From positions 19,385,276-19,449,275 of the forward strand of contig NW_027467782.1 of assembly GCF_004210375.1 (NCBI RefSeq): 64,000 bases of DNA. Direction: 5' to 3'. Under the pieces are notes generated by a model. The model saw only the letters and a list, made by a program, of their open reading frames with translations. It searched no databases and was not told the origin of the DNA. This DNA comes from Tachypleus tridentatus. Taxonomy: Eukaryota; Arthropoda; Merostomata; Xiphosura; Limulidae. The translations under genes were made by a program, and so were the position numbers. Positions 22,080 through 34,385 of this stretch are shown in pieces. How positions within the stretch are numbered: position 1 is the first letter of the stretch; each line of letters begins with the position of its first letter.

Positions 22080-23261
22080 GGCAACCCTTTGTAATAACCC
22101 AACATTTATTTTCGAATTGATGAACTGGAAATTCTAGGATAAGCAGGAATCCGTTTTCAGAAATACAGTATTAACCTAGTACGCTACTAATAACTTATTG
22201 CGTTATTGAACTGCTCCGAAAAATTAAAGGTTACTAAAATAAATTAAAACGAATCCTAAATATCCACAACACTTGGAACACTTTTAGGTAGGGATAATCT
22301 ACTAGTCGATTTATTAGCTATATTTTTATGTATAGGCAATACCAAGCATACAACCCGATTCAACTTTATTACTCAGCACGTTATCTACCAGCCTACCCTC
22401 AAATAGATATTCTTCTAGGCACGATTAGAGTAAATCCATCTAAGAGACTTTGGACATGACCAAATACGTCAGTCGAAAGGGTTTGACCTTCTGAGTTCAA
22501 GACTGCAATAAAATCTCAAATACATCAAGAAATGACGAAGCTGTGAGCTAAACGTTTGTGCTTTTAAAAAACAACTCAGAGGTGTACTACGAATCGCTAT
22601 GCCGCGGCTAAAAATAACAGTAAGAGCTAGTTAGTATTGACCCTACAATACTGATAAACAGTATGTTTTCAAGGCGATATCGGTACAAAGATATCAGAAA
22701 ATAGTATTACGATTTTAAACAAAAGGTTAAAGAGCAAAAGGGAAATAAATCTTAATTATCTGTATCCACATAATTATTCATGTTATCGCTGATTAAACAC
22801 GAAAAATAATTCACGTTAACTACTAGTTTTAGAGAAAAGTTTGGAACGAAGATTCGAATCTTTCACAATAGCGGTGTACGTGCGAGACAGGTTTCAAACG
22901 TTCAACGAGTTTTTTAACGTTATTAGAGCCAAATCAACTTTAGGGTTAACACCTATCTTCCAGTTCACGTCGTATTACCAAATAAGACGGAAACAACGTT
23001 TCCAATCCAAGCATGTACTTCCAAATATTTGTTTAATGTTCTTGTTCAGTTACTTACTCCTTATTCCGCCAGCCCTTATTTTTTTCACAGGTACAACTTA
23101 AATACCTTGATTGCATGACATTGAAGGGCTATTCGAATTTACAGCTCCCAGCCAAGTTTACAAAATTCTCTCTAAAATGTATATCATATAACGTGAATAG
23201 TTAGTTGCACGAAGTGAAGGCTTATATTAGCGTAAGTCTTCATGTTCTTACACTGTCCACT
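22080..23261. other. No recognisable gene
   Basis: AT-rich unassigned sequence. An 86-codon plus-strand open frame at 22841-23101 has no domain, splice context or codon pattern I can support. Confidence 0.6.
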
Positions 23262-23390
23262 AGCGTGGGGGGCTCTCACTAACACAGAAGTAATCTTTCA
23301 GGCTCATCAAGATAAAAATGAGAGTTCGATAAGCGGTGGGCACAGTCAAATATAGTCCGCTATGTAGCTTTGCATTTAACAAGAGACAAG
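23262..23390 (+). mobile_element. Degraded SINE of the B/C type, plus strand
   Basis: Recognisable only at the ends: TAGCGTGGGGGGCTCTCACT at the head, GAGTTCGATAAGCGGTGGGC around box B, and TCCGCTATGTAGCTTTGCAT with TTAACAAGAGAC at the tail. It is old and diverged. Confidence 0.55.
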
Positions 23391-24359
23391 TGAGCACAAC
23401 CGTTGGTCCAACTAATTTTATCATATTGAGCAATTATATATTTCTGCCTAAAACTAGCGGAAGTATTTTGAATTTCTTTTAAAGGGCCCTTCACGCGAAG
23501 CATCAAGTTTGACAGTGTAACCTGCATTCTTTAGCAATGTTTCAGCCCTTATAGATGCCATCTTTAAAAACTTTACTAACAGGAGCTAAGTGTACGATTT
23601 TTAACCCAAGATAACAAAATGTAGTAACTGAAAAGTACAGTTAACACATAATCGCTGCCTATATTTACTTTGTACAACCTCTAGAATGGCCTGAACGAGT
23701 CCGAAACGCTTGGAGACCAAAGTACGACAAAAAAAAAAAAATAATAATCAATGAATGTAGTCATGCTTGATTGATTTTAATCCATTAATTTTAAACAATT
23801 ATATGTTATAACTTTTTTGCGGTTTATTTTAGGGAATCAGTGATAGGGTAAAAATATTTCTTCCAATGTCAAAAATCCTGACTACTGTTAACACGCTACT
23901 AATAACCTACAATGTAAAATAAGACTTGTAACCATATAATAACAAAGTAATATTTGATTGGTGTTCCATGTAAACAGCTATACTGGAGAAACTTGTTACT
24001 AAAGGAATTTGAACTTAAAACAAATAAAAAGTCTCATAAAAGTAAAAACTATTATGAAATATATGTTGCCAGGAGACAACAGTTAAACTGTACTAGTTTT
24101 GTCTCAGCAATTTAGGTAATAGAAATATTTCGTGCACACTTGTACAAACAGATGCTATTGAAAACTATCTGAACAATTTGACACGTGAAGACTGCTTTTA
24201 TGAAAGTCTTTTAAAATCCGACAAGTACAAGCGATTTATCTCCCATCAAGACTTAACCCAAAGGCATAAGGGTCAGTGAAATCTCATAGTCAAAAGGCGA
24301 CGGAGTCTCATCTCAGTGAGGGTCAAAGCTGTGTAGGGAACGGCCACTAAGAGAAATAA
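23391..24359. other. No recognisable gene
   Basis: AT-rich sequence. Nothing supportable on either strand. Confidence 0.6.
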
Positions 24360-24573
24360 TTTTGTTTGTTTCGGATATTTACAAGGGCTATCTGGGTTAG
24401 TAGTCCCTAATTTTAAAGTGGCTACAACAGCGCTGACATCCAGCCCTTGAGCCACTCTAATAATGTCATTTCAATGTCGCTCTTTTGACACAGACCCAAA
24501 GTGCGAGGCGCGATTTTAAGGCAACGTGTAAGACCTCCGATTCACAGTCCAGAACGCTGACCACTCACTGTCC
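24360..24573 (-). mobile_element. SINE-like element with family A tail and different head, minus strand
   Basis: Its low-coordinate end matches the reversed family A tail (AGGGACTACTAACCCAGATA, GCCCTTGTAAATATC on the minus strand). The middle does not match family A. The far end reads, on the minus strand, GAGTGGTCAGCGTTCTGGAC then TGTGAATCGGAGGTCTTACA, a tRNA-like head distinct from family A. It is either a fourth SINE subfamily or a chimera. Confidence 0.45.
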
Positions 24574-24632
24574 AGTCAGTCACGTGATAAATTACTTTTG
24601 TTTTTTTTCACATATTACGTCTAAAGATTTAA

Positions 24633-24735
24633 TTGCTTGCTTGTTTGGAATTAAACACAAAGCTACACAATGGGTATCGAAACCCGGTTTGTAGCGGTGC
24701 AAGTCCGCAGACATACCTGTGTGGCACTGGGAGGG
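24633..24735 (-). mobile_element. SINE family B, minus strand, shortened
   Basis: Minus strand: CCTCCCAGTGCCACACAGGT, ATGTCTGCGGACTTGCACCG, AAACCGGGTTTCGATACCCA then directly TTGTGTAGCTTTGTGTTTAA. The GTGGGCAGAGCACAGATAGC part is deleted. Confidence 0.85.
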
Positions 24736-25160
24736 ACGTGTAAAGAGAAACAAAACTAAGACACTTAGCACGTTTTCAGCAAAAGCTCGTTTCTCAAACA
24801 CAACAAAAGTAATCAACTTAAGTATAATGTATCTTTTATTGATTTCAATGCTGCAAGTGATAACAATTCTGATAGCACATATAAGGTAAAATTCGAATTT
24901 TAAAAAACCTTCGACAGCATACAAATAGCCCTTCACGAAACATCGCGTTTAACAACAAACAAACAACTTACTCCATTCACTTTATAAAAAGTTCCACAGT
25001 GGGACAGAACTAAGTGTATCGATTTTCAACACGGTTGATACCCCTGCTGAATATGCTCTACAATAAACACATAAATCATAATAAACAAACACTTCATAAT
25101 ATTCAAGATATAAAACACTCGTTAATAAGTGGCCTTGACGTTAAGCTTTAACTTTTAGGT
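24736..25160. other. No gene; SINE tail fragment near 24925
   Basis: Mixed sequence. ATAGCCCTTCACGAAACATC followed by GTTTAACAACAAACAAAC (24925-24967) is a detached SINE 3' tail on the plus strand. Confidence 0.5.
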
Positions 25161-25191
25161 AGAAAAATAGAAAACTTCAACGAAATATTGG

Positions 25192-25469
25192 TTTTTGTTT
25201 TCTTTTTCGAATTTCGCGCACATTTACACGAGGGCTAACTGTATTAGCCGTCCCTAATTTAGCAATGTAAGAATAGAAGGAAGGCAGTTTGTTTTCACCA
25301 CTGACCGCCAACTCTTGGGCTACTCTTTTACCAACGAATTGTGGGTTTGATCGGGACACTATAATGGCCCTACGGCTGAAAGGACGAGCATGTTTGGTGA
25401 GACGGAAATTCGAACCCGCGATCCTCGCATTACAAGTTAAGCGCCTTAACCACCTGGCCATGCAGCGCC
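25192..25469 (-). mobile_element. SINE family A with long target duplication, minus strand
   Basis: A complete family A copy, with head GGCGCTGCATGGCCAGGTGG on the minus strand and box B-like GGTTCGAATTTC. It is flanked by a 31 bp direct repeat at 25161-25191 and 25470-25500 that matches at 28 positions and includes AACTTCAA-GAAATATTGG. The duplication is unusually long for a SINE and clearly defines the insertion site. Confidence 0.95.
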
Positions 25470-25500
25470 AGAAGAATAGTAAACTTCAAGGAAATATTGG

Positions 25501-25773
25501 TTTTTTGTTTAGTTTTTGAATTTCATGCACAGCTACACGAGGGCTGTTTGTTCTAGCCGTCCCTAATTTAGCAGTGTAAAACTAAAAGGAAGACAGCTAG
25601 TCATCACCACCAACTCTTGGGCTACTCTTTTATCAACAAATAGTGTGATTGACCGTGACATTATAACGATCCCACGACTAAAATGGCGAGCATGTTTGGT
25701 GCGACGGGTATTCGAACCCGCAAGTCTCAGATTACGATTCGAGCGCTTTAACCACCTGGCCATGCTGGGCCCC
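25501..25773 (-). mobile_element. Second SINE family A copy abutting the first, minus strand
   Basis: It starts immediately after the downstream copy of the first SINE's target duplication. The minus-strand head is GGGGCCCAGCATGGCCAGGT with TTGCGGGTTCGAATACCCG, and the tail ends in AAACTAAACAAAAAA. It is followed by CGAAACATTGG, which resembles GGAAATATTGG just before it, so it probably used part of the same target sequence. Confidence 0.94.
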
Positions 25774-27207
25774 GAAACATTGGACATCCGCCACCTTCAT
25801 CCAAGCCATTCTTACCAAAAAAGCATCCACAACTAGAAACAAATTTCAAAGACATGTTCATGCAGAATACACAAGTCGAGAAGCTATTTAAGTCAATAGA
25901 CAAATTTACACAGACACTCCATACAAAGAAGGATATAATGAAAACTCAATCATCACAAACGCACTTTTAAACATCAACTGATTTCTTCCAAACAAGCATG
26001 TTGAAACCTAGATATGTATTTCCAAGATAGCCTGGAGAACTAAGACAGACAAACAACCTGTTAGCGACTTTTGAAGATTTCGACACTCATTATCGAGAGA
26101 GTCTCATTCACCCCACAGATACGGAACTGATGCTGTGTTCGACAGAACCTTCTATTACTGTCTCGTGTTCTCAACATTTTTTACTCCTACAAAGAAAAAA
26201 CAATCTTCGAAAAACGACGACCACGAGACGTTTTCAGACTTACCATCGACCCTTTTTAAAAAAAGTCCATTATTCATTATGTATACTAATAATTTGTAAT
26301 GTGCTGGTACGTGAACATATTACCACATGCTATTTATAAAATTATTGTACCTTTTAAAAAAGTAATGGATTAATATGTTTCTAGTCTTATATTTTTGTGA
26401 GGTGATAAAACTGTATACTTTCCTTGTAAGTTTATTATGCAGCAGTTAGAAAATTGTGCACAATTACTATTTAATTATATGAATTTTACTAAGTAAGTGG
26501 TGTATTATATTCACACAAGTAAGCACCATTTCTCCAAGTTATATTAATAACCTTTTAGAAGTGTATGTAGCTGTAACATTCGCAATGTCCTCATAATATG
26601 ATGTTAGTTTCGAATATTTAATATAACAGTTCTGCTTAGATTATATGCAGAAATTAATCTATTTTAGTAAATGTATGGTTTTAATCCTTACAATAGTAAT
26701 AACACTAGGGAATTTTTTGATCTATAAACCTTCTAACCATTACTGTGATCACACTTTGAAAGTTCCTTGGAAATAATATATTTCTAAAACTGTTATTTTA
26801 ACTCTTCAGAATTTGTCGAATCTCCCCTTTAAATCAAAATGTACAGTTATTCAGTTACACATTTTTAACACTGAGTTATGCAACTATTTTTACTGGGACT
26901 GAAATAATTACAACTGAATACAAACCCTTATTGATGTAAGCTGTTTTTGGATGAATCAAATTACCAACACTACATTTTTTTTTCTTTCCTTGGCAGGTCA
27001 TAAATGTGTTAGATGTTTTAATTATTCAAAATTACTAAATTTTATAATTTGAATCATATTTTCAATACTTCAAGAATACCATTCTACAGACTGATTAACC
27101 TGCATACTTATTTTTAATCTACATCACATATTCTATAAAATTGTTGTGATATTTATAATTTTCTGTACTAAAAATTAACTTCCAAAAAGTACTTATCTCC
27201 TTTTACA
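25774..27207. other. No recognisable gene
   Basis: The first 400 bases are less AT-rich than the rest and non-repetitive, but no frame longer than about 70 codons or known motif was found. The remainder is AT-rich. Confidence 0.55.
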
Positions 27208-27484
27208 CAGGTCTGAAATAACCAGGCAGTTAAGACCCTCAACTCGTAATTTGAAAGTTGCTAGTTCCAATCCCCATCACACCAAACATGCTCACCCTTT
27301 GGCTGTAGGGGACTTCTAATGTTACGGTCAATCCCAACATTCATTGGTAGAGAAGTAGCCCAAGAGTTGGCAGCGAGTGGTGATGACTAGCTGTCTTCCC
27401 TCTAGTCTTACACTGCTAAATTAAGGATGGCTAGTGGAGATAGACCTCATGTAGCTTTCACGAAATTATAAAACAAACAAACAA
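27208..27484 (+). mobile_element. SINE family A with target duplication, plus strand
   Basis: A diverged but complete copy: CCAGGCAGTTAAGACCCTCA, AACTCGTAATTTGAAAGTTG, CACCAAACATGCTCACCC, GAAGTAGCCCAAGAGTTGGC and a tail ending AAACAAACAAACAA. The direct repeat TCCTTTTACA lies at 27198-27207 and 27485-27494. Confidence 0.93.
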
Positions 27485-30400
27485 TCCTTTTACATCAATA
27501 GATATTCTCATTCAATGCTGGCATCTATTTGTGAAACTTGTTTTCAAGCATGTCCTGAGTTACTGCCTCCTCTTGATTGCAAATTATTCATTAAAATTAT
27601 CATGTGACAACCCTCCATCAGTAATAGTGCAAGGTATTCTCATTACGCTTATGACTTCCTCTGTTCAATTCTACCAGATATCACTTTAAGTTCTCTTAGA
27701 ATCTGGAAGCATCAGGTTTTAATGAAAAGGTAAGATGGGAAGTGTGAAATTTGGTAAGAACCTTCCAGAAATACATTTACAGTGTAGGTGAATTACAACT
27801 TCCAATACAGTGCATTATGTCATATCAACATATAGCAAGAATCTTACATTGAATAGGTGGAAGAAACAGTTTTAGGGAAGGAAAGAAGCATCCTCCAAAG
27901 CCATCCAGAGGACACACCTGAAGACAAGAAAGTCAAATTTGGAAAACTGATGTGGGAGACTGAGCCAGGTATACATTTCACCCAGATAAGAAAGATGTGG
28001 TACTTATGGGAAAACTGGAATGTAATGAGGGCTATCAATCTTCATTAGAAGAAAAGTGAGGGCATAAAATACAGTGGAGAGTCTGAAGGAACAACAACAC
28101 TTGAAACAGTGCAATGGATGACCACAAAGATCTATTTTCAAATGCAGACCGTAATGATTCACTCAATACAAGGCATGGTAGGGATGAAGAGCTATTCTAT
28201 TCTTAACCATATATGTTTTGGTTTAGAATAATGGCTACTTTGATAATACTTTCACAGTTGACTAGATGCCCCCATTAGTTCTGTCAAGACAATATAAAAT
28301 AAACTTAAAACAGATTTACCAGAGATCCATACAATGAAAAATAAACTTTGGAAGTACTGATGTGATTAATTATTATAGTTTACAAAAATAGAGGCATTCA
28401 TGTAATCCACACCCTGCATACTGACACACTTGGTGATTTATTGAGATGGAAGATTAGTGTGAGAAAATATTACATTATAAAGAACATGGGGTTTACCAAA
28501 CACAAGTTATAACTTTTTGATAATCTATAATTAGTTCAGATGTTTACCACTTTGCAAAATAAAATTGACATGAGGAATGAAAATTAAAACAGACTCAAAA
28601 GGAAAAAATATTAAAAAATGCACTGCAGACTCAACACATACCTAGATAAAAATTCTGCACTTTACAGGTCACAATTCTTTTGAAACAGAAACTAATTACA
28701 TGATTTATGTTCTCCTTGTAGCTGGCCAATCAACTTAGATGGCAATAATCCAGAAGAACATATTACTTTTGTGCCATTAATGATACAAATTCACACTCAA
28801 GTTGATACCAGGTGAACTATCCCACGAAGCAGCAGGTACCAGCTGTCATGACTCATATTAGGTACAGCAACACCTAGAAGTCAACTAGCACATGCCCTAG
28901 TAAGAAGTTCTGAGCTAGAATCATAAAAATAACTCCAAATTTTATGTTTCATATTTATCAAGCCGAGGTACCTGTCCTTTATTTGTACATGAACTTAAAC
29001 AAAACCTGGGGCTGGAAGATATGATAAATTAGAAAAATCTTGATTTTCATACAATTCATTTAGAACATTCATTTACTAGACTGTATAATGGTTATTATGA
29101 CCCTGTAGAAAGAGGTAGTATCAATTGTAATGTCAGTAGGGGTGCATTCTGTTACCTGCTTTCAACACCCAGCTCATCACATCTTTCTGCAGTGTTTCAC
29201 ATGATTATTTAATAGAAAACCAATGGCTACAGAAGTGTCTTACAGATAGGTCAAAGTAAGAAATTATTACAACTCAAACAACAGCTTTTCATACCAGCCT
29301 TATGGTGGCTGTTGAAATAGAAACTTCATCTCAGTTTATGTATTATTGTAACAAAGGCAGTCATCTTTGTTCATTTAATTCCTCCAAAGAGAGCCCAGCA
29401 CAGTCTCTGAGATGTATATATTAAATGTTTGTCTGCTTTAGGCACACTGTATGCATGCATATTAGAAAAAATTATAAACGTGTCTTACTTTTTAGTTTAA
29501 GATCAAGACACCATCTACAAATATAATTAATGTTAACTTTATTAAAGTGTTCAATAACAGCAATAATGGGGGTGGATGAGTTACGAACCCTACATTAATA
29601 TGTCCCCTTTTCCAAATTATCTTCACATTTACTCTCATGAAGAAGGATAGTCATCTATTGAAAGCAGTGCTGTTTTTGGTCTTCTTTAAAAAACATTTCA
29701 CACAGTTTGGTTAAGATTGGTCCAGTGAAGATAATGTAACAAGAGAAAGACAGATATTTGTGTTTTATATATATATATACACAATATAGCAATGATGTTT
29801 ATGGTATCAGTATACCAACTAATTCTACTTTCAACAAATCAAGACAAAATTTAGCTATTTTCCTTCTTTTCTCAGACATAAATACTAGTTTCATTTCCAG
29901 AACACTGAGAACAGTTGTTATTCTATTTTCCAGGTGGGTGTCAATAGTACTTCAAGTCCACTGCCATGTTTGTTGATTTATGAAAGAAGGGTAAAATTAA
30001 GTACAATACAGCTTTATTATTGTTTGGTTACTCTGGTTGTTATCATCTATAATTTGATTAAACAACCTTTAAATACTTTTCATGAAGATAGGCAAAACAG
30101 CATGTATGCCGAAATACGTAAACAAAACTTTCCCAACAAGAGGCTCCTGAGTAATTGAAGTTTCACTTTACTGAATCAGGAAAATAATTTTAAAAAATTC
30201 TTGCAAGGTTTTTTTAACAGATGCCTAGAAATATCCACTTATCAACACTTGTTTCCAGTTCAGCATGTGAATGCTTTACTTGTGCATCAAATGCATTGAT
30301 AAATATGTTTGTCTTTAAAAGTATTAAAGCTTATAAAGCAGTTAACTGTTTCTATTTGCAATAAATTCATTTTAAAACATTTTATCAATCAGATTTGTTT

Positions 30401-33400
30401 TGGAAATAATAAACACAAACACCACTTTCTTCTTTTCAAACAGAATAAGAACATGTAATTATTAGATTCATTATGTTTGACAATCAAACACATTCATTAC
30501 CACCAGACATGAGAAGAGAGAAAAGAGTATTGTTTTTCACCTGCTCTAGATCTCTCAGACCTATGGTGTTCAACATGGTCACCACTTGCCACATGCCAAA
30601 ACAGCTATTGACCTGTGGTGAACTGGTGCTTTACTTCTACCACCTATTTTTCAGTATAATTAATTCTATTAATAAATAATTGGAAACATTACTATGTATT
30701 TTTACCCATCTGTAAAAACACAGTTAATTTTTTTTGTCACATAGCAAAACTTTTAACACATTTTAAACAGTTTTGGTGACTATAAAAACGCAGTTTTTCC
30801 AAATGGTGAAAATGTAAACACATTTTAAACAGTTTTGGTGACTATGAAATACATTTGGACACTGGTGTATTAGACCTAAAAGCACACCCACTCCCACAGC
30901 TTTTTAAAGAACCACAATTATTCCAATGTTCTGATTTCATTCCAGTTAGAAACTTACTTTTAAATAGTATATATAATCATTTAAATTGGTGTGTTGGACT
31001 AAGGATTCTTTTACAGTGGGTGTTTGCCACATTTTGGAGATAAATTCAAAATAAATGAACAGCATGCATTCCACTTATTTTAAAATATGTTCAAAACAAG
31101 TGAAACATGACAAATTCTTCACAATATATGTATCACAACTGGATCTAAATACTGTATGGTTCTCTTCTTCACAAAAATCAATTTTGGCCAAATTCAATTA
31201 GTTTAAAATGCAGTTGACAAGCCAAACTATTTTTCTCTATTTTAAATGATTCATTTCACATTTTCTAACTTCTCTCTGACTGAAAGTCTCTTTTCCTCGG
31301 TTTTACTTTTGGCTCACTTCCTACTCTAGAAGTATTGCAGAGTATTGAGGCATTCTAGAAATCTCTGTAGCCTTAATATCAATTACACAACTTTCAATAA
31401 CCTTCTGCTTTCAACTTTCTTACTGTGAAACAAAACAGTCAAGAAATATTAACTCACAAAATAAATTACCACCACCTACATTAAACAGTGTATTCTATCT
31501 TATAACACTGAACTTATATTTTAGTCACTACACTACTTGCCATTGATTGAAAACACTTAAAATTTGTTGTAATGCAGTTTTTGAAGAGGAGGAAGAGAAA
31601 GTGGACCAGTTTGAACAATTCTTGAATTTCAAAAGATAACTTAATTTTAGTGAAATACTTGATCAAAAAACTTTGAATTTTTTGTATACAAAAAACTTGT
31701 AATATTTACAGAAAGCTAGTCAGATTTTGTGAAGATACACATATCATTTTAAAAGTTACAGTGTGGAAACTGATGATTATAAACAAAGTCACACAGACAC
31801 ACTCTGTAATGAAAGGGTTCATTTCTTTTGTTCTTATCCCACTCTTACATGACATTTTAAGAAAAGAAATTAGTTCCTCTATCCAGTAAGTATTTATTGC
31901 ACTGGCTACTGAACCTTACCCTTCCAAGAAGCCAACAGTTGTTAACTACTATTCACAGCAGTGGATATACTAATTAGACTCCTTACTGAAAACCTGTATG
32001 CATCTATTCAATGCACTTTGTTTCACTGTTACTTTGTGTTGTATCTTACCACTTGTACTTGAATGAAAGGGAAAAGAAAGAGAGTAAGATATTTGGTGTA
32101 GACCGAAGATAGTTTAGAGACAGCAGAGTTGTTCTATAGTTCCTATAAAAAACAAAACATACCACTTTAAGCTTTGATGTTATGCTTATAATGCCAACAA
32201 ACATCTCATCAGGGTCCTAGCAACATAAGAACTGGTAACTCCATTTTTCTCTCCGCATGTAAAATTCAAGTGATTTTCACCCAGTCATCTAAAGTAGGGG
32301 CGTAGATCCTGGGGTGGATGAGTGGGATACACCTCCTTCATTTTAGGTGGGGGTATGGTGCATACAATCATCCCCTACAGTTTGGTCTGTTGAATTGTTT
32401 TATTGCATCACAGGCTTACAAATTGTTTATTCTTGTGATTCTCATGTTCTTACCAATTAAAATACATAATTAGGCCTAGACGTAGGCTTTTTCAGTAGCC
32501 GAAATATACATCTTTAATATAGGCGTGCTTCTAAGCTTTTCGATTTAGGTGATAGTTTGTAAGTATCAGTCAGTAGGCCTAAGTATAGATGCAAGGCTTG
32601 CAAGCACTATCACAGAATCTACCTACGTCTTGTAATGTAGTGTAAGATTAAGTAACATTTTCATCACAACAGGCTGAACAGAGCATGAAATTCGAAAATA
32701 TCACTCCCAATCATAAACTCCTGTTATTTAGATCTGGTAAGCAATTTGTTGCTTGTAGCTGAATCAATCTAGTGTGTATATTGTGCATGTCTATGTTGTT
32801 ATGCATGTTTAGCCGGTTTTATTGTCGAACGCCTTACCTTATTCGCCTTAGCAGCTGAAGCCGATGACCATAGTGTACGTTTAGTGTACAGTTAACAACA
32901 GGTTCGGGCCTCTCTAATCCAGACGTGCCTACATCACCCCCCCCCGCTCCCTTTAGTCTGAGCCTCGATTTTACAACAGGGCTCATTAGACCTGTGTTTG
33001 TGGCTCTCATTAAACCATGAAATTTCAGATTATCACCACCCTTTAATAAAGTGCTGGTGTTTTATGGTAAAAGAACAATATATTCTCTTGTCACACATAG
33101 TAAAAATATTGTATTTTCTTGTATAATTGTTGACTACATTGTTGATCAACAGACAATGTATATAACACGGTGTACATGTCTCATAACAAACTATTCTGAC
33201 TTTTTTTTTCGTTGTATTCTCGAATTTTTCAAAACAAAACATCACATATATACCCGAAACTGTTATTTGTTAAGCTTCTCATATATGTATGTATATATAA
33301 TAATAATAATAGTGCCCCCCAAATTCCGTAAGGAACAGAGGGCCGCAAACTCTGGGGTTTCAAAACAGACTTGGTTTTTTAGTGAGTAGGTTGTTAGCCT
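27485..33400. other. Long stretch without a recognised gene
   Basis: About 5.9 kb with no intact gene. Small open frames (for example 27857-28048 on plus, 63 codons) lack domains or splice context. A 62 bp near-duplication containing CATTTTAAACAGTTTTGGTG lies at about 30755-30846. From about 32290 (GGGGCGTAGATCCTGGGG) to about 32960 (a C-run followed by GCTCCC) a block of different composition could be a non-autonomous DNA element; I could not match its ends convincingly. A short TA run is at 29768-29782. Confidence 0.5.
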
Positions 33401-33683
33401 ACGGCCCAGCATGGCCAAGCGCGTTAAAGCGTGCGACTCGTAATCTGAGGGTCGCGGGTTCGCATCCCCGTCGTGCCAAACATGCTCGCCCTTTCAGCCG
33501 TGGGGGCTTTATAATGTGACGGTCAATCCCACTATCCGTTGGTAACAGAGAACCCAAGACTGGGCGGTGGGTGGTGATGACTTGCTGCCTTCACTCTAAT
33601 CTTACACTGCTAAATTAGGGACAACTAGCACAGATAACCCTCAAGTAACTTTGTGCGAAATTCAAAAACAACAACAACAACAA
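33401..33683 (+). mobile_element. SINE family A, well preserved, with target duplication, plus strand
   Basis: One of the cleanest copies: CGGCCCAGCATGGCCAAGCG, GTGCGACTCGTAATCTGAGG, GTCGCGGGTTCGCATCCCCG, TGCCAAACATGCTCGCCC, then the standard body and a CAA-repeat tail. The direct repeat TTGTTAGCCT is at 33391-33400 and 33684-33693. This copy is a good reference for the family. Confidence 0.95.
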
Positions 33684-33693
33684 TTGTTAGCCT

Positions 33694-33802
33694 GCTGCAC
33701 AACCCCCAACCAGGAGGACAATTTCTCGGTCCACTGAGTGGAATCGAACCCCTGATGTTAGCGGTGTAAATCCGGAGACATACTGCTGGACTAGCGGGGG
33801 GA
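33694..33802 (-). mobile_element. SINE family C, minus strand
   Basis: Minus strand: CCCCGCTAGTCCAGCAGTAT, GTCTCCGGATTTACACCGCT, AACATCAGGGGTTCGATTCC (box B-like), ACTCAGTGGACCGAGAAATT and GTCCTCCTGG. The head resembles family B, but box B and the downstream part differ. It lies directly after the target duplication of the neighbouring family A SINE. Confidence 0.78.
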
Positions 33803-34017
33803 GCGTGTATATGTATATATACACATTAATTCCAGCTGACAGGTGATATAATTAGTCTCATAACTTAATGATTTGAATGATGCAAAAAATTAATTATATT
33901 AATTATTACAAAGTCAAATTGTTGCTATTATTGCAATAACAAATACATTTTCATCTGGACTTTTTTAACCACTATGGTAACTTTCAAGATGATATACATT
34001 TAATCACACAAAAACTA
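33803..34017. other. No recognisable gene
   Basis: AT-rich sequence between the SINE pair and the DIRS-like block. Confidence 0.5.
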
Positions 34018-34274
34018 AAATCCCACATTAATATAGTGAAGGGACTGGTGCAAGATTTACCTATTTCAGCTCCATTCAGAGAGCACCCAAAGAAACTCAT
34101 GGAGTGTGACACCCAATAGCAGGAGCTTCACATGGATATACTTGTGGGATACTACTTGTGCAAAATTTTGAGAAATAAAAGTACTCTGAGTGGCACCGTG
34201 AGCCACTTTACAGAATCCTGTAAAATAGAGAAAATGTATTCATCTGACTAAGGATGGTAAGTAGATTGGAATAT

Positions 34275-34385
34275 AACAGACTGGAATAGGCAGTAACTCA
34301 CATGAGATGAGACAGCCAGGTGATGAAGATAGTGTGTGATGAAAGTGGAAGATGTAGTCCACATGCCAGTCTGTAAAATGTCATC
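34275..34385 (-). pseudogene. Tyrosine recombinase C-terminal piece
   Basis: A minus-strand frame starting near 34385 reads DDILQTGMWTTSSTFITHYL followed by HHLAVSSHVSY. DIRS-type tyrosine recombinases end with a helix of the form (D/E)I-x-x-x-x-W-x-x-x-x-T-F-x-x-x-Y-L, in which the Tyr is the nucleophile. THY-L here occupies that place. The rest of the recombinase domain is too decayed to delimit. This reading relies on motif spacing and should be confirmed by a profile search. Confidence 0.5.

Noticed and set aside
22841..23101. 86-codon plus-strand frame, possible membrane protein
   Set aside because: The hydrophobic end is T-rich low-complexity sequence; no conserved motif or gene structure.
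27857..28048. Plus-strand frame as an exon
   Set aside because: No acceptor or donor in matching phase and no recognisable domain; the opposite strand is open as well.
32290..32960. Possible non-autonomous DNA transposon with GGGGCGTAG left end
   Set aside because: The proposed right end near the C-run does not align convincingly with the left, and no target duplication was seen.
33401..33475. Functional tRNA gene
   Set aside because: Box A and B-like sequences are present, but the acceptor stem is absent and the sequence continues into the SINE body; the same holds for the other SINE heads.
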